NCBI GenBank assembly: GCA_949742895.1
Contig: CATJRT010000197.1
Coordinates: 1-13,136 of the forward strand
DNA: 13,136 nt
Direction of reading: 5' to 3'
Source of the DNA: an uncultured Eubacteriales bacterium
Lineage (GTDB): Bacteria; Bacillota_A; Clostridia; Oscillospirales; Oscillospiraceae
Part shown: positions 1-5,270 of the stretch, in pieces
Layout of the letters: each line of letters starts with the position of its first letter
Position numbering within the stretch: position 1 is the stretch's first letter
Notes under the pieces: model-generated
Database searches by the model: none
Seen by the model: the letters and a program-made list of their open reading frames with translations, nothing else
What the model was told of the DNA's origin: nothing
Made by a program: the position numbers and the translations under genes

Positions 1-38
1 AGAAGTTTTTAGAAGAAGCCGAAAAGGAGAAAAAGTGA
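1..38 (+). CDS. C-terminal end of upstream phage head gene (partial)
   Basis: The window opens in the last codons of an open frame (phase beginning at base 3) that reads KFLEEAEKEKK and stops at the TGA at 36-38. The stop overlaps the GTG start of the next gene as GTGA, the same coupled style used through the rest of the cluster. A charged Lys/Glu tail fits the end of a minor head or portal-associated protein, which normally precedes this part of the operon, but eleven residues cannot identify the product. That role is inference from gene order only. Confidence 0.5.
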   Translation, partial: KFLEEAEKEKK

Positions 39-214
39 TCACAAAAAAGCAGGGGCGTTGGTATAACTGCCCGCACTGCGGCAAGGCCCTTTTCCCTCTA
101 CGGGAGGACACCCGCATAGAGCATATGCCCTTCCGCTGCAAGGCGTGCAAGCATGATCTTGAAGTAATCGCATTCCCAACAAAAATGAACAACCAGAGAG
201 CCAAGAGCCATTAA
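35..214 (+). CDS. Cysteine-rich KTR / Com-like zinc-ribbon protein, 59 aa
   Basis: A 59-residue protein starting at GTG 35, with an AAGGAG ribosome site at 24-29. It carries two CxxC knuckles (Cys12-Pro-His-Cys15 and Cys35-Lys-Ala-Cys38) about 20 residues apart, a classic small zinc ribbon. Size, knuckle spacing and a charged C-terminal tail match the phage 'cysteine-rich KTR' family, which resembles Com of phage Mu, a zinc-binding translational activator of mom. A nucleic-acid-binding regulatory role is therefore likely but not proven. The last codons (RAKSH, then TAA at 212-214) form the 5' arm of the terminator hairpin at 204-240, so the C-terminal residues are partly dictated by RNA structure. 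The gene overlaps the upstream gene by four bases. It sits just ahead of the scaffold gene and is not expected to be a virion protein. Confidence 0.75.
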   Translation: MITKKQGRWYNCPHCGKALFPLREDTRIEHMPFRCKACKHDLEVIAFPTKMNNQRAKSH

Positions 215-251
215 CTACCTGATTGATGGTTGATGGCTCTTTTTCTTTTTG
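204..251 (+). terminator. Strong rho-independent terminator overlapping the zinc-ribbon gene 3' end
   Basis: The arm AGAGCCAT (204-211) pairs perfectly with ATGGCTCT (233-240). The stem can extend inward through TAACTA with G-T wobbles, giving about 14 pairs. A tract T5-C-T5 follows directly (240-250). The 5' arm lies inside the coding sequence and spans the stop codon of the zinc-ribbon gene. A hairpin plus T-tract is a textbook intrinsic terminator; whether it stops late transcription or is antiterminated is not visible. Confidence 0.8.
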
Positions 252-281
252 TAAAACCCGCGAAAGCGGTTTTTATACAAT
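249..281 (+). promoter_or_regulatory. Weak promoter-like sequence ahead of the scaffold gene
   Basis: TTGTAA (249-254) and TATACA (274-279, inside TATACAAT) resemble -35 and -10 boxes with a 19-base spacer, longer than the usual 17. It is listed because a promoter here would explain how the scaffold and capsid genes are expressed after the terminators. The match is poor and overlaps both hairpins, so it may be chance. Confidence 0.2.
253..274 (+). terminator. Second small hairpin with GAAA loop and T-tract
   Basis: CCGC-GAAA-GCGG forms a four-pair stem closed by a GNRA-type tetraloop. It is flanked by AAAA and TTTTT, which can pair across one bulged C. It lies two bases after the T-tract of the first terminator. 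It could be a weak back-up terminator, an RNA-processing or stability element, or a protein-binding hairpin. The short GC stem makes it weaker than the first hairpin. Confidence 0.45.
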
Positions 282-336
282 CTGCCGCGAGGCGTTAAAC
301 CAGGGCCGCCGGGCCATAAACGAGAGGAGAATTACC

Positions 337-903
337 ATGAAAAAGAACGCAGGTTTTTGGCGTGGGCTGCAATTTTTTGCCGATAGCGAGCCCGCGCCCA
401 CCCCGGCCCCCGTGCCGGAGACTTCCCCTGAGAAAACCTTCACTCAGGCGGAAGTAGATTCCATCGTTGGCAAGCGCATTGCCAAGGCCATGAAGGGTAT
501 GCCCGGAGAGGACGAATTGAAAGACTTCCGGGCATGGAAGGAGAGCCAGCAGACCGAAAAGGAGCGCTGGGACACGCTGACCCGTGAACGGGACGAGAGC
601 AAAACCGCCCTGACCGCCGCCCAGGCGGAGCTGGAGCAGTACAAGCGGGAAAAGTTCCTGCTGGGCAAGGGCGTGCCCGCCGCAGACGTGGACTACTACG
701 CCTTCAAGATCGGCAAGCTGGTGACCGACACGAAGGACTTTGAGGCTGCGGCGGATGAATACCTCGCGGAACATGCGCCGCAACAGCAACCGGAAAGCCC
801 GCCCAGTAGAATCCGGGTGGACTTTAGCGCACCGCTTGGCGGCGGAAGCCCCAACCCGCCCAGCCTGAATGACTACATCAACAATAGACTGCGCGGCAGA
901 TAA
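337..903 (+). CDS. Capsid scaffold protein (DUF4355 / GP20-like)
   Basis: This 188-residue protein would guide coat-protein assembly into proheads and then be lost. The start at ATG 337 was chosen because GAGAGGAGA lies just upstream at about 322-330 and the protein then begins with a Lys-rich segment; a longer frame reaches back to 223 but would run through the terminator region. After a Pro/Ala-rich linker (about residues 18-32) comes an FTQAEVDSIVGKRIAKA segment typical of DUF4355 phage proteins. A long charged coiled coil follows (about residues 60-110, rich in Glu, Lys, Arg and Gln), then a Pro-rich tail. It lies directly upstream of the capsid gene, the standard place for a scaffold. 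No protease gene or protease motif is seen, so the scaffold may leave without cleavage or the protease may be encoded upstream. Confidence 0.85.
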   Translation: MKKNAGFWRGLQFFADSEPAPTPAPVPETSPEKTFTQAEVDSIVGKRIAKAMKGMPGEDELKDFRAWKESQQTEKERWDTLTRERDESKTALTAAQAELEQYKREKFLLGKGVPAADVDYYAFKIGKLVTDTKDFEAAADEYLAEHAPQQQPESPPSRIRVDFSAPLGGGSPNPPSLNDYINNRLRGR

Positions 904-923
904 GCCGCAGAAAGGAAAGAAAA

Positions 924-1892
924 ATGCCTACTGTTTCTGTAACAAGAACCGAAGCTTCCGCGCTGATTAGCCCGGAGGAAAGCAAAGAAATCATCCAAAG
1001 TGTGGTCGAAAGCTCCACAGCCCTGCGGATGATGACCAGACTGCCCAATATGGGCACCAACGTCCGCGAGTATCCCATCATGGACAGCTACCCGATGGCT
1101 GGTTTTGTGGACGGCGATTCCGGCTTGAAAATGACCACCAATATGCAGTGGAAGAAGGACAAGATCGTGGCGGGCGAAATCGCCGCCATCGTCGCCATTC
1201 CGGACAACGTGGTGGCGGATTCCCAGTATGACATCTTCGGGCAGATGAAGCCCCGGCTGATTGAGGCCGCAGGCCGCGTGGCCGACGCCGCTATTTTCTT
1301 CGGCACCAACAAACCCACCGACTGGCGAGACGGTCTTGTCCCGTCCGCAATTGCCGCCGGGAACGTGGTAAATGCGACTTCCAATATCTACAAGGACGTT
1401 TTCGATGAGGACGGCCTGATTGCCCAGGTGGAGGAGGACGGCTACTTCCCCGAGAGCATTGTTTCCGCCATTGCCATGCGGGCGAAGCTGCGCGGGTTGC
1501 AGGACAAGAACGACCACCCGCTGTTCCTGGAGAATATGCACCAGGGCGCTCAGTACACCCTCGGCGGCATGGCTATGGACTTCCCCCGCAACGGCGCTTG
1601 GGACGCTTCCAAGGCCCTCATGGTAGCGGGGGACTGGAAGCAGGCCGTCTATGCCATCCGGCAGGACGTTACCTTTGACGTGTTCGACAGCGGCGTTGTG
1701 TCCGATGAGGACGGCAAGGTTGTTTTCAACCTGATGCAGAACGATATGAAAGCCATCCGTATGGTCATTCGGCTTGGCTGGCAAATCCTGAACCCGCTGA
1801 ACGCCGTGAACCCGGACGGGTCTACCCGCTTTCCGTTTGCGGTGTACGCGCCCGCCGCTTCCGCCCGATCTGCTGCTTCGTCCAGCAAGTAA
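924..1892 (+). CDS. Major capsid protein (HK97-fold type)
   Basis: At 322 residues, this is the expected size for a mature-length HK97-fold coat protein without a fused delta domain, consistent with the separate scaffold upstream. The ATG at 924 follows AGAAAGGAAAG. Visible family features are an N-terminal helix region (PEESKEIIQSVVESS, about 17-31), a strand-rich E-loop-like stretch around residues 45-75 (REYPIMDSYPMAGFVDGDSG), and a P-domain-like helix with LIEAAGRVADAAIFFGT (about 112-128). A C-terminal part with RQDVTFDVFD and IRMVIRLGWQI follows. The last ten residues are low-complexity Ala/Ser. Gene order (scaffold upstream, connector downstream) supports the call. Crosslinking residues as in HK97 cannot be judged by eye. 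Confidence 0.9.
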   Translation: MPTVSVTRTEASALISPEESKEIIQSVVESSTALRMMTRLPNMGTNVREYPIMDSYPMAGFVDGDSGLKMTTNMQWKKDKIVAGEIAAIVAIPDNVVADSQYDIFGQMKPRLIEAAGRVADAAIFFGTNKPTDWRDGLVPSAIAAGNVVNATSNIYKDVFDEDGLIAQVEEDGYFPESIVSAIAMRAKLRGLQDKNDHPLFLENMHQGAQYTLGGMAMDFPRNGAWDASKALMVAGDWKQAVYAIRQDVTFDVFDSGVVSDEDGKVVFNLMQNDMKAIRMVIRLGWQILNPLNAVNPDGSTRFPFAVYAPAASARSAASSSK

Positions 1893-1903
1893 GGGGCGGC
1901 AAG

Positions 1904-2329
1904 ATGGCCTACGCGGATTACGTTTTTTACAAAAATGAATATTTTGGGCGGGCCGTCGCTGAGGACGATTTCCCCCGCCTCGCCCTGCGTGGAAGCAGGT
2001 ACATAGACTACATCACGCAGGGCAGGGCGGAGGTCAAGGCGGATTTAGAAGCGGTGAAAATGTGCTGCTGTGAGCTTGCAGAGCAGTGTCAGACCATCGA
2101 GACGGCTCAGGAGCTTTCCCAGAAAAGCCTTTCCTCTGGGGCGGCTGGCGGAGCGGAGCTTCAAAGTGAGACAGTGGCCGCATGGTCCCGCTCCTACCGT
2201 TCCGGCGGAGACAGCGCCCTGTCTGCGGCCCAGGCGGCGGCAGAGGCAAAGTCCGCGCTCTATGCAATCGTATTGCGGCATTTGGCCCACACAGGGCTGC
2301 TGTACAGGGGCGGGGGGTGTTTCCATTGA
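1904..2329 (+). CDS. Head-tail connector protein (gp6 / YqbG-like)
   Basis: A 141-residue protein starting at ATG 1904, eleven bases after the capsid stop, with a GGGGCGG-type ribosome site. It is mainly helical, with an N-terminal region of type YKNEYFGRAVAEDDFPRLAL and YIDYIT, then KADLEAVKMCCCELAEQ with three Cys in a row, and a C-terminal Ala-rich helix (ALSAAQAAAEAKSALYAIVL). This helical layout, the size, and the position right after the coat protein fit the adaptor proteins that bind under the portal ring (HK97 gp6 and SPP1 gp15 / YqbG group). The stop overlaps a TTG codon of the next gene. The role in the connector is family inference. Confidence 0.75.
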   Translation: MAYADYVFYKNEYFGRAVAEDDFPRLALRGSRYIDYITQGRAEVKADLEAVKMCCCELAEQCQTIETAQELSQKSLSSGAAGGAELQSETVAAWSRSYRSGGDSALSAAQAAAEAKSALYAIVLRHLAHTGLLYRGGGCFH

Positions 2330-2331
2330 AT

Positions 2332-2766
2332 ATGTTCCCCCACACCGTGACCCTTTACCAAACAGAAACCATCACCGACGAAAAGCTCAACGAAACCAAC
2401 ATCAACCACATCACAGTTCTGGAGGGCGTGCTGCTGATCGCGTCCAAGGCGGCGAATGTCCGGGCCACAGGGCTGGAGGGCGCAGACGCGGTAAACCTCC
2501 ATATCCCATTTGGCGTGAAAGCGACAGACGGAATGACGGGGCAAAAAAAGACCTACGTTGACCCATTGGAGGTTTGGAAAACAGAAAAGGACAAGTCCGG
2601 TATCTGGACGATCTCCATCGGCACAGTGTTCGTCAAGGACAGGGTAGTACTGCCGGACGCAACCCGCACCATCCTGGAGCTGGGCTATGACGATGTGTAT
2701 CAGGTGACGAAGGTCGACAAGCTGGATTTCGGCGGAATGCCGCATTGGGAAGTTGGAGGTAACTAA
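2332..2766 (+). CDS. Putative head-closure / minor capsid protein (DUF6751-like)
   Basis: A 144-residue protein from ATG 2332. A TTG at 2326, overlapping the previous stop as TTGA, is an alternative start adding two residues and is better spaced from the GGGGGGTG site at 2312-2319. Features are an N-terminal FPHTVTLYQTE strand, a segment NHITVLEGVLLIASKAANV, and a C-terminal ILELGYDDVYQVTKVD with GGMPHWEVGG. Proteins of this kind occupy the slot between the connector and the gp10-like protein in A118-type clusters and are thought to act as stopper or head-completion proteins. I recall the motif set as DUF6751-like, but this was not checked by search. Confidence 0.65.
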   Translation: MFPHTVTLYQTETITDEKLNETNINHITVLEGVLLIASKAANVRATGLEGADAVNLHIPFGVKATDGMTGQKKTYVDPLEVWKTEKDKSGIWTISIGTVFVKDRVVLPDATRTILELGYDDVYQVTKVDKLDFGGMPHWEVGGN

Positions 2767-2767
2767 T

Positions 2768-3190
2768 ATGAGCTGCCTCAAAATCAGCATGAAGGACCAA
2801 TTTTCCGCACCTCTGATGAAGAAGCTGAAAGAGGCGGGGCCGAGGGCGGCGCACGCTGTGGCAGTCCAGGTCGAGAAGGACACGGAGCCGTTTGTTCCGG
2901 CTCAAACAAAGTCACTTGTGAACAGGACACAGGTAGTCGATGGGCAGATCATCTATCCAGGCCCCTACGCCCGCTTCCTGTATAACGGAAAACTCATGGT
3001 TGACCCTGATACCGGGAGCTCCTGGGCCCTGAAAGGCGCGACAAAAGTAGTCACTGGGAAAGACCTGAACATTAAAACCACCGTGCATGGGAAAGCGCAA
3101 TCCCACTGGTTCGAGGCTTCCAAGGCTCAGAACATGGAGAAATGGGAGCGCGTGGCAGGGAGGGCGGTAGACCGTGAGCTTGACAAATGA
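2768..3190 (+). CDS. Minor capsid protein, Minor_capsid_2 type (head-tail joining)
   Basis: A 140-residue protein. ATG 2768 was chosen because an ideal GGAGGT lies at 2755-2760, seven bases upstream; a TTG at 2753 is in frame but would bury that site. The middle carries the family signature: PFVPAQTKSLVNRT, then QIIYPGPYARFLYNGKLMVDP, then SSWALKGATKVVT. The basic C-terminus (WERVAGRAVDREL) closes it. This corresponds to Minor_capsid_2 proteins of Gram-positive siphophages, which resemble HK97 gp10 and help complete the head-tail joint. The gene ends 17 bases inside the next gene, suggesting coupled translation. Confidence 0.8.
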   Translation: MSCLKISMKDQFSAPLMKKLKEAGPRAAHAVAVQVEKDTEPFVPAQTKSLVNRTQVVDGQIIYPGPYARFLYNGKLMVDPDTGSSWALKGATKVVTGKDLNIKTTVHGKAQSHWFEASKAQNMEKWERVAGRAVDRELDK

Positions 3191-3656
3191 AAAAACCGCC
3201 CTGGTGACGGCGGAGGAAGAGGACAAAATCTCCCGCAACGTTTTGATCTGGCTGAACACCTTCCCGGACATCCCGGACGCGGTTATGGTCGGGAACCCTG
3301 TGACGCCGATCGGGTTCGAATTCCTTGTGAACGACCAGCCTGGGATGGCCCTGTCCACCATCCAGTCCCCCTACATAACGAAGCGGTACATCCTGGGCGG
3401 CTATGAGGCGGAGTACCAGTTCAAAGTGATATACCGCATCACCCCCGGGAACTCCCCAAGCTCGGACAAGCGCCTGAAAGCGGACGAGTTGCTGGACCAG
3501 CTGGGGGATTGGACGCAGTGCAGCTTCCCAGACCTTGGAGCGGGGATACGGGCCGTGCGCGTGGAGCCGACCACCCGTTCCTCCAAGTTCGCCGAATACG
3601 AGAACGGCGACGAAGACCACCAGATCTTAATGAAAATGACATATGAGGTGATTTAA
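3174..3656 (+). CDS. Minor capsid / tail terminator protein, Minor_capsid_3 type
   Basis: A 160-residue protein starting at GTG 3174, with GGAGGGCGG a few bases upstream inside the preceding gene; the overlap is 17 bases. TTG 3180 is a less likely in-frame start. It has an N-terminal charged helix (EEEDKISRNVLIWLNTFPD), a central strand-rich section (SPYITKRYILGGYEAEYQFKVIYRI, in two parts) and a helix with LKADELLDQLGDW. Alpha/beta proteins of this size directly before the tail tube gene are usually tail terminators that cap the tube and join it to the head. Minor_capsid_3 membership is from memory of the family; the tail-terminator role is inference from position. Confidence 0.7.
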   Translation: MSLTNEKTALVTAEEEDKISRNVLIWLNTFPDIPDAVMVGNPVTPIGFEFLVNDQPGMALSTIQSPYITKRYILGGYEAEYQFKVIYRITPGNSPSSDKRLKADELLDQLGDWTQCSFPDLGAGIRAVRVEPTTRSSKFAEYENGDEDHQILMKMTYEVI

Positions 3657-3658
3657 CG

Positions 3659-4198
3659 ATGGCATTCAAATTCAACACTCCCGCAGGCCAAACCATCGAC
3701 CGGAAGCTGTATCTGTGCTGCGGCAACAGCGGGACCTACGCCAGCCCGAAATGGGGCGCACTGGGCAAGCGCGTGGAGGACAGCTCCGCCGAGATGGACT
3801 GGGGCGAGAACACCAAGACCGATATCATGGGCGATACCTACAGCACCATGAAGACGCCTACCGTTTCCCAGTCGTTCGACCCGTGCGAGCTGGATTCCGG
3901 GGACGAGTACCAGCAGTATGTGTGGGGGCTGGCGGTGGTGGACCAGGACGCGCCGGCGCTGTGCAATCAGGACCTGCTGCGCATCCACCTGTACGCTGTG
4001 GACGAGGAAGGCAACGCTTTCGCTGAGCGCTATCCCAGCTCCATGGTGAAGCCCTCCAGCCTGGGCGGCGAGGGCGGCGGCAGCCTGACCATGCCCGTAG
4101 ACATCACGTTCGGCGGCACGCGCGAGGTGGGGACCGCCAGCGTAGCGGCGGACGGGACTATCACCTTTACGCCGAAAGGGGCAGGTGAGGCCGAATGA
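3659..4198 (+). CDS. Major tail tube protein
   Basis: A 179-residue protein that would polymerise as stacked rings forming the tail tube. Start at ATG 3659 with GAGGTGA upstream. Supporting features are the N-terminal MAFKFNTPAGQTIDRKLYLC segment, a beta-rich body, and a SSAEMDWGENTKTDIMGDTY stretch resembling the loop region of siphophage tube proteins. A Gly-rich turn (GGEGGGS) precedes a final beta segment (DITFGGTREVG... GTITFTPKGAG) that looks like a strand-rich C-terminal edge. It lies between tail terminator and tail chaperone genes, the expected place. There is no sheath gene, supporting a non-contractile tail. The stop overlaps the next start as ATGA. Confidence 0.85.
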   Translation: MAFKFNTPAGQTIDRKLYLCCGNSGTYASPKWGALGKRVEDSSAEMDWGENTKTDIMGDTYSTMKTPTVSQSFDPCELDSGDEYQQYVWGLAVVDQDAPALCNQDLLRIHLYAVDEEGNAFAERYPSSMVKPSSLGGEGGGSLTMPVDITFGGTREVGTASVAADGTITFTPKGAGEAE

Positions 4199-4617
4199 AA
4201 GAGCTTTCTTTTGAGACTGGCCTCGTCTCCTACAGCCTGAACGGCGCGGCCCAGGTGATCTTCAATCCAACGGACAGTGTGTTCATCGAGCGGCTTTTCA
4301 AAACCTTCGACGCACTGGACGAGAGGCAAGACGCCTATAAGGCCGAGGTGGAGAAAGCGGCAGGCGGCCGGGAGATATTCGAGATCGCCCGCCGCCGGGA
4401 CTCGGAGATGCGCGTCATGATAGATGAGGCCATGGGCCAGCCGGTGTGCGAGGCCCTGTTCGGCGGCATGAACGTCTACGCTATGGCGGACGGCCTGCCC
4501 GTGTGGGCCAACCTGCTGCTGGCAGTGATGGACGAGGTGGATACCACATTTTCACGGGAACAGAAGCTGACGAATCCGCGCCTGACCAAGTACAGCGCGA
4601 AGTGGCATAAAAAATGA
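4195..4617 (+). CDS. Tail assembly chaperone (gpG-like)
   Basis: A 140-residue, largely helical, charged protein placed between the tail tube and Gp15/tape measure genes, the position of tail assembly chaperones that bind the tape measure and recruit tube subunits. It has a strand-rich N-terminus (SLNGAAQVIFNP), then helices VFIERLFKTFDALDERQDAYKA (in part), EIFEIARRRDSEMRVMIDE and LPVWANLLLAVMDEVD. It ends with codons CAT AAA AAA TGA. The run of six A (4609-4614) lies directly against the stop, and the next gene starts at ATG 4614 in the -1 frame. That arrangement would allow a G-GT style frameshifted fusion (see findings). Start at ATG 4195 overlaps the tail tube stop by four bases. Confidence 0.75.
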   Translation: MKELSFETGLVSYSLNGAAQVIFNPTDSVFIERLFKTFDALDERQDAYKAEVEKAAGGREIFEIARRRDSEMRVMIDEAMGQPVCEALFGGMNVYAMADGLPVWANLLLAVMDEVDTTFSREQKLTNPRLTKYSAKWHKK

Positions 4618-5168
4618 CGTATACCCTTCCAGAGTCCGTCGAATTGGGCGGTACGGCATATCCCATCCGCTGGGATTACCGGCCCATCCTGGACATCTGC
4701 ACCGCGCTGTCGGACCCGGAGCTTTCTGAGGAAGAGCGGGCGTATAACGCGCTGGATATCTTTTATCCCTCGCTGGAGGACATACCGCAAAACCGTTTGC
4801 AGGAGGCCATAGAGCGCTGCATATGGTTCATCGACTGCGGCGACGTCCAGACGGACCGGCGCAGGCAGCCGCGCCTGATGGACTGGGAGCAGGATTTCCC
4901 GATCGTCGCCGCGCCGGTGAACCGTGTCTTGGGGCGGGAGATACGTTCCGCCGAGCCGCTGCATTGGTGGAGTTTCATCGGGGCCTACCAGGAGATCGGC
5001 GAGTGTACCTTCGCCCAGGTGGTCCGCATCCGGGACCACCTGGCGCGGGGGAAGAAGCTGGACACGGCCGACATGGAGTGGTACCGGCGGAACCGGCATT
5101 TGGTCGAATTCAAAAACAAGTACACCAACGAAGATGACGAGACCCTGAAAAGATGGGGCGGGGCGTAG
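4614..5168 (+). CDS. Gp15-type phage protein (putative second tail chaperone)
   Basis: A 184-residue protein starting at ATG 4614, overlapping the previous stop as ATGA. It reads like the Bacteriophage Gp15 family of Listeria A118-type phages. Visible segments are an N-terminal PESVELGGTAYPIRWDYR, an acidic helix (LSDPELSEEERAYNALDIF), the characteristic DWEQDFPIVAAPVNRVLG, then LHWWSFIGAYQEIGE and CTFAQVVRIRDHLARGKKL. In this slot Gp15 acts with the upstream chaperone during tail assembly, either alone or as a -1 frameshift extension. It ends at an amber TAG (5166-5168), and the same frame stays open for another 33 codons after it, to 5270. The family call is strong; the chaperone role is by position. 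Confidence 0.85.
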   Translation: MTYTLPESVELGGTAYPIRWDYRPILDICTALSDPELSEEERAYNALDIFYPSLEDIPQNRLQEAIERCIWFIDCGDVQTDRRRQPRLMDWEQDFPIVAAPVNRVLGREIRSAEPLHWWSFIGAYQEIGECTFAQVVRIRDHLARGKKLDTADMEWYRRNRHLVEFKNKYTNEDDETLKRWGGA

Positions 5169-5174
5169 CCAACA

Positions 5175-5270
5175 TTGGCAAACGTTAAACATTGGGCCGC
5201 AATGTCATCTTCGCTCAGAGATGCCCGAAGATCCCGAAAATCAAGCCATTTTGAAAGAAGGCGGCTTTAG
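5175..5270 (+). CDS. Small basic ORF between Gp15 and tape measure genes
   Basis: The 101 bases between the Gp15 stop and the tape measure start are not empty. TTG 5175 opens a 31-residue frame ending at TAG 5268-5270, which overlaps the tape measure GTG as TAGTG. It reads LANVKHWAAMSSSLRDARRS then RKSSHFERRRL, strongly basic and Arg-rich. A GGGGCGGGG run at 5155-5163 could serve as ribosome site. It is in the same frame as Gp15, so amber readthrough would append it to Gp15. A shorter start at ATG 5202 is possible. It could be a real small gene, a readthrough extension, or a relic. No function is recognised; the tight coupling to the tape measure start is the main support. Confidence 0.45.
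   Translation: MANVKHWAAMSSSLRDARRSRKSSHFERRRL

Noticed and set aside
223..336. An N-terminal extension of the scaffold protein back to 223
   Set aside because: It would translate through the terminator T-tract and the second hairpin, and the ATG at 337 has a much better ribosome site.
873..1784. A 303-codon open frame on the minus strand under the capsid gene
   Set aside because: It lies entirely opposite a confident capsid gene, has no ribosome site, and reads as His/Val/Gly-rich low-logic protein; such frames arise from GC-biased third positions.
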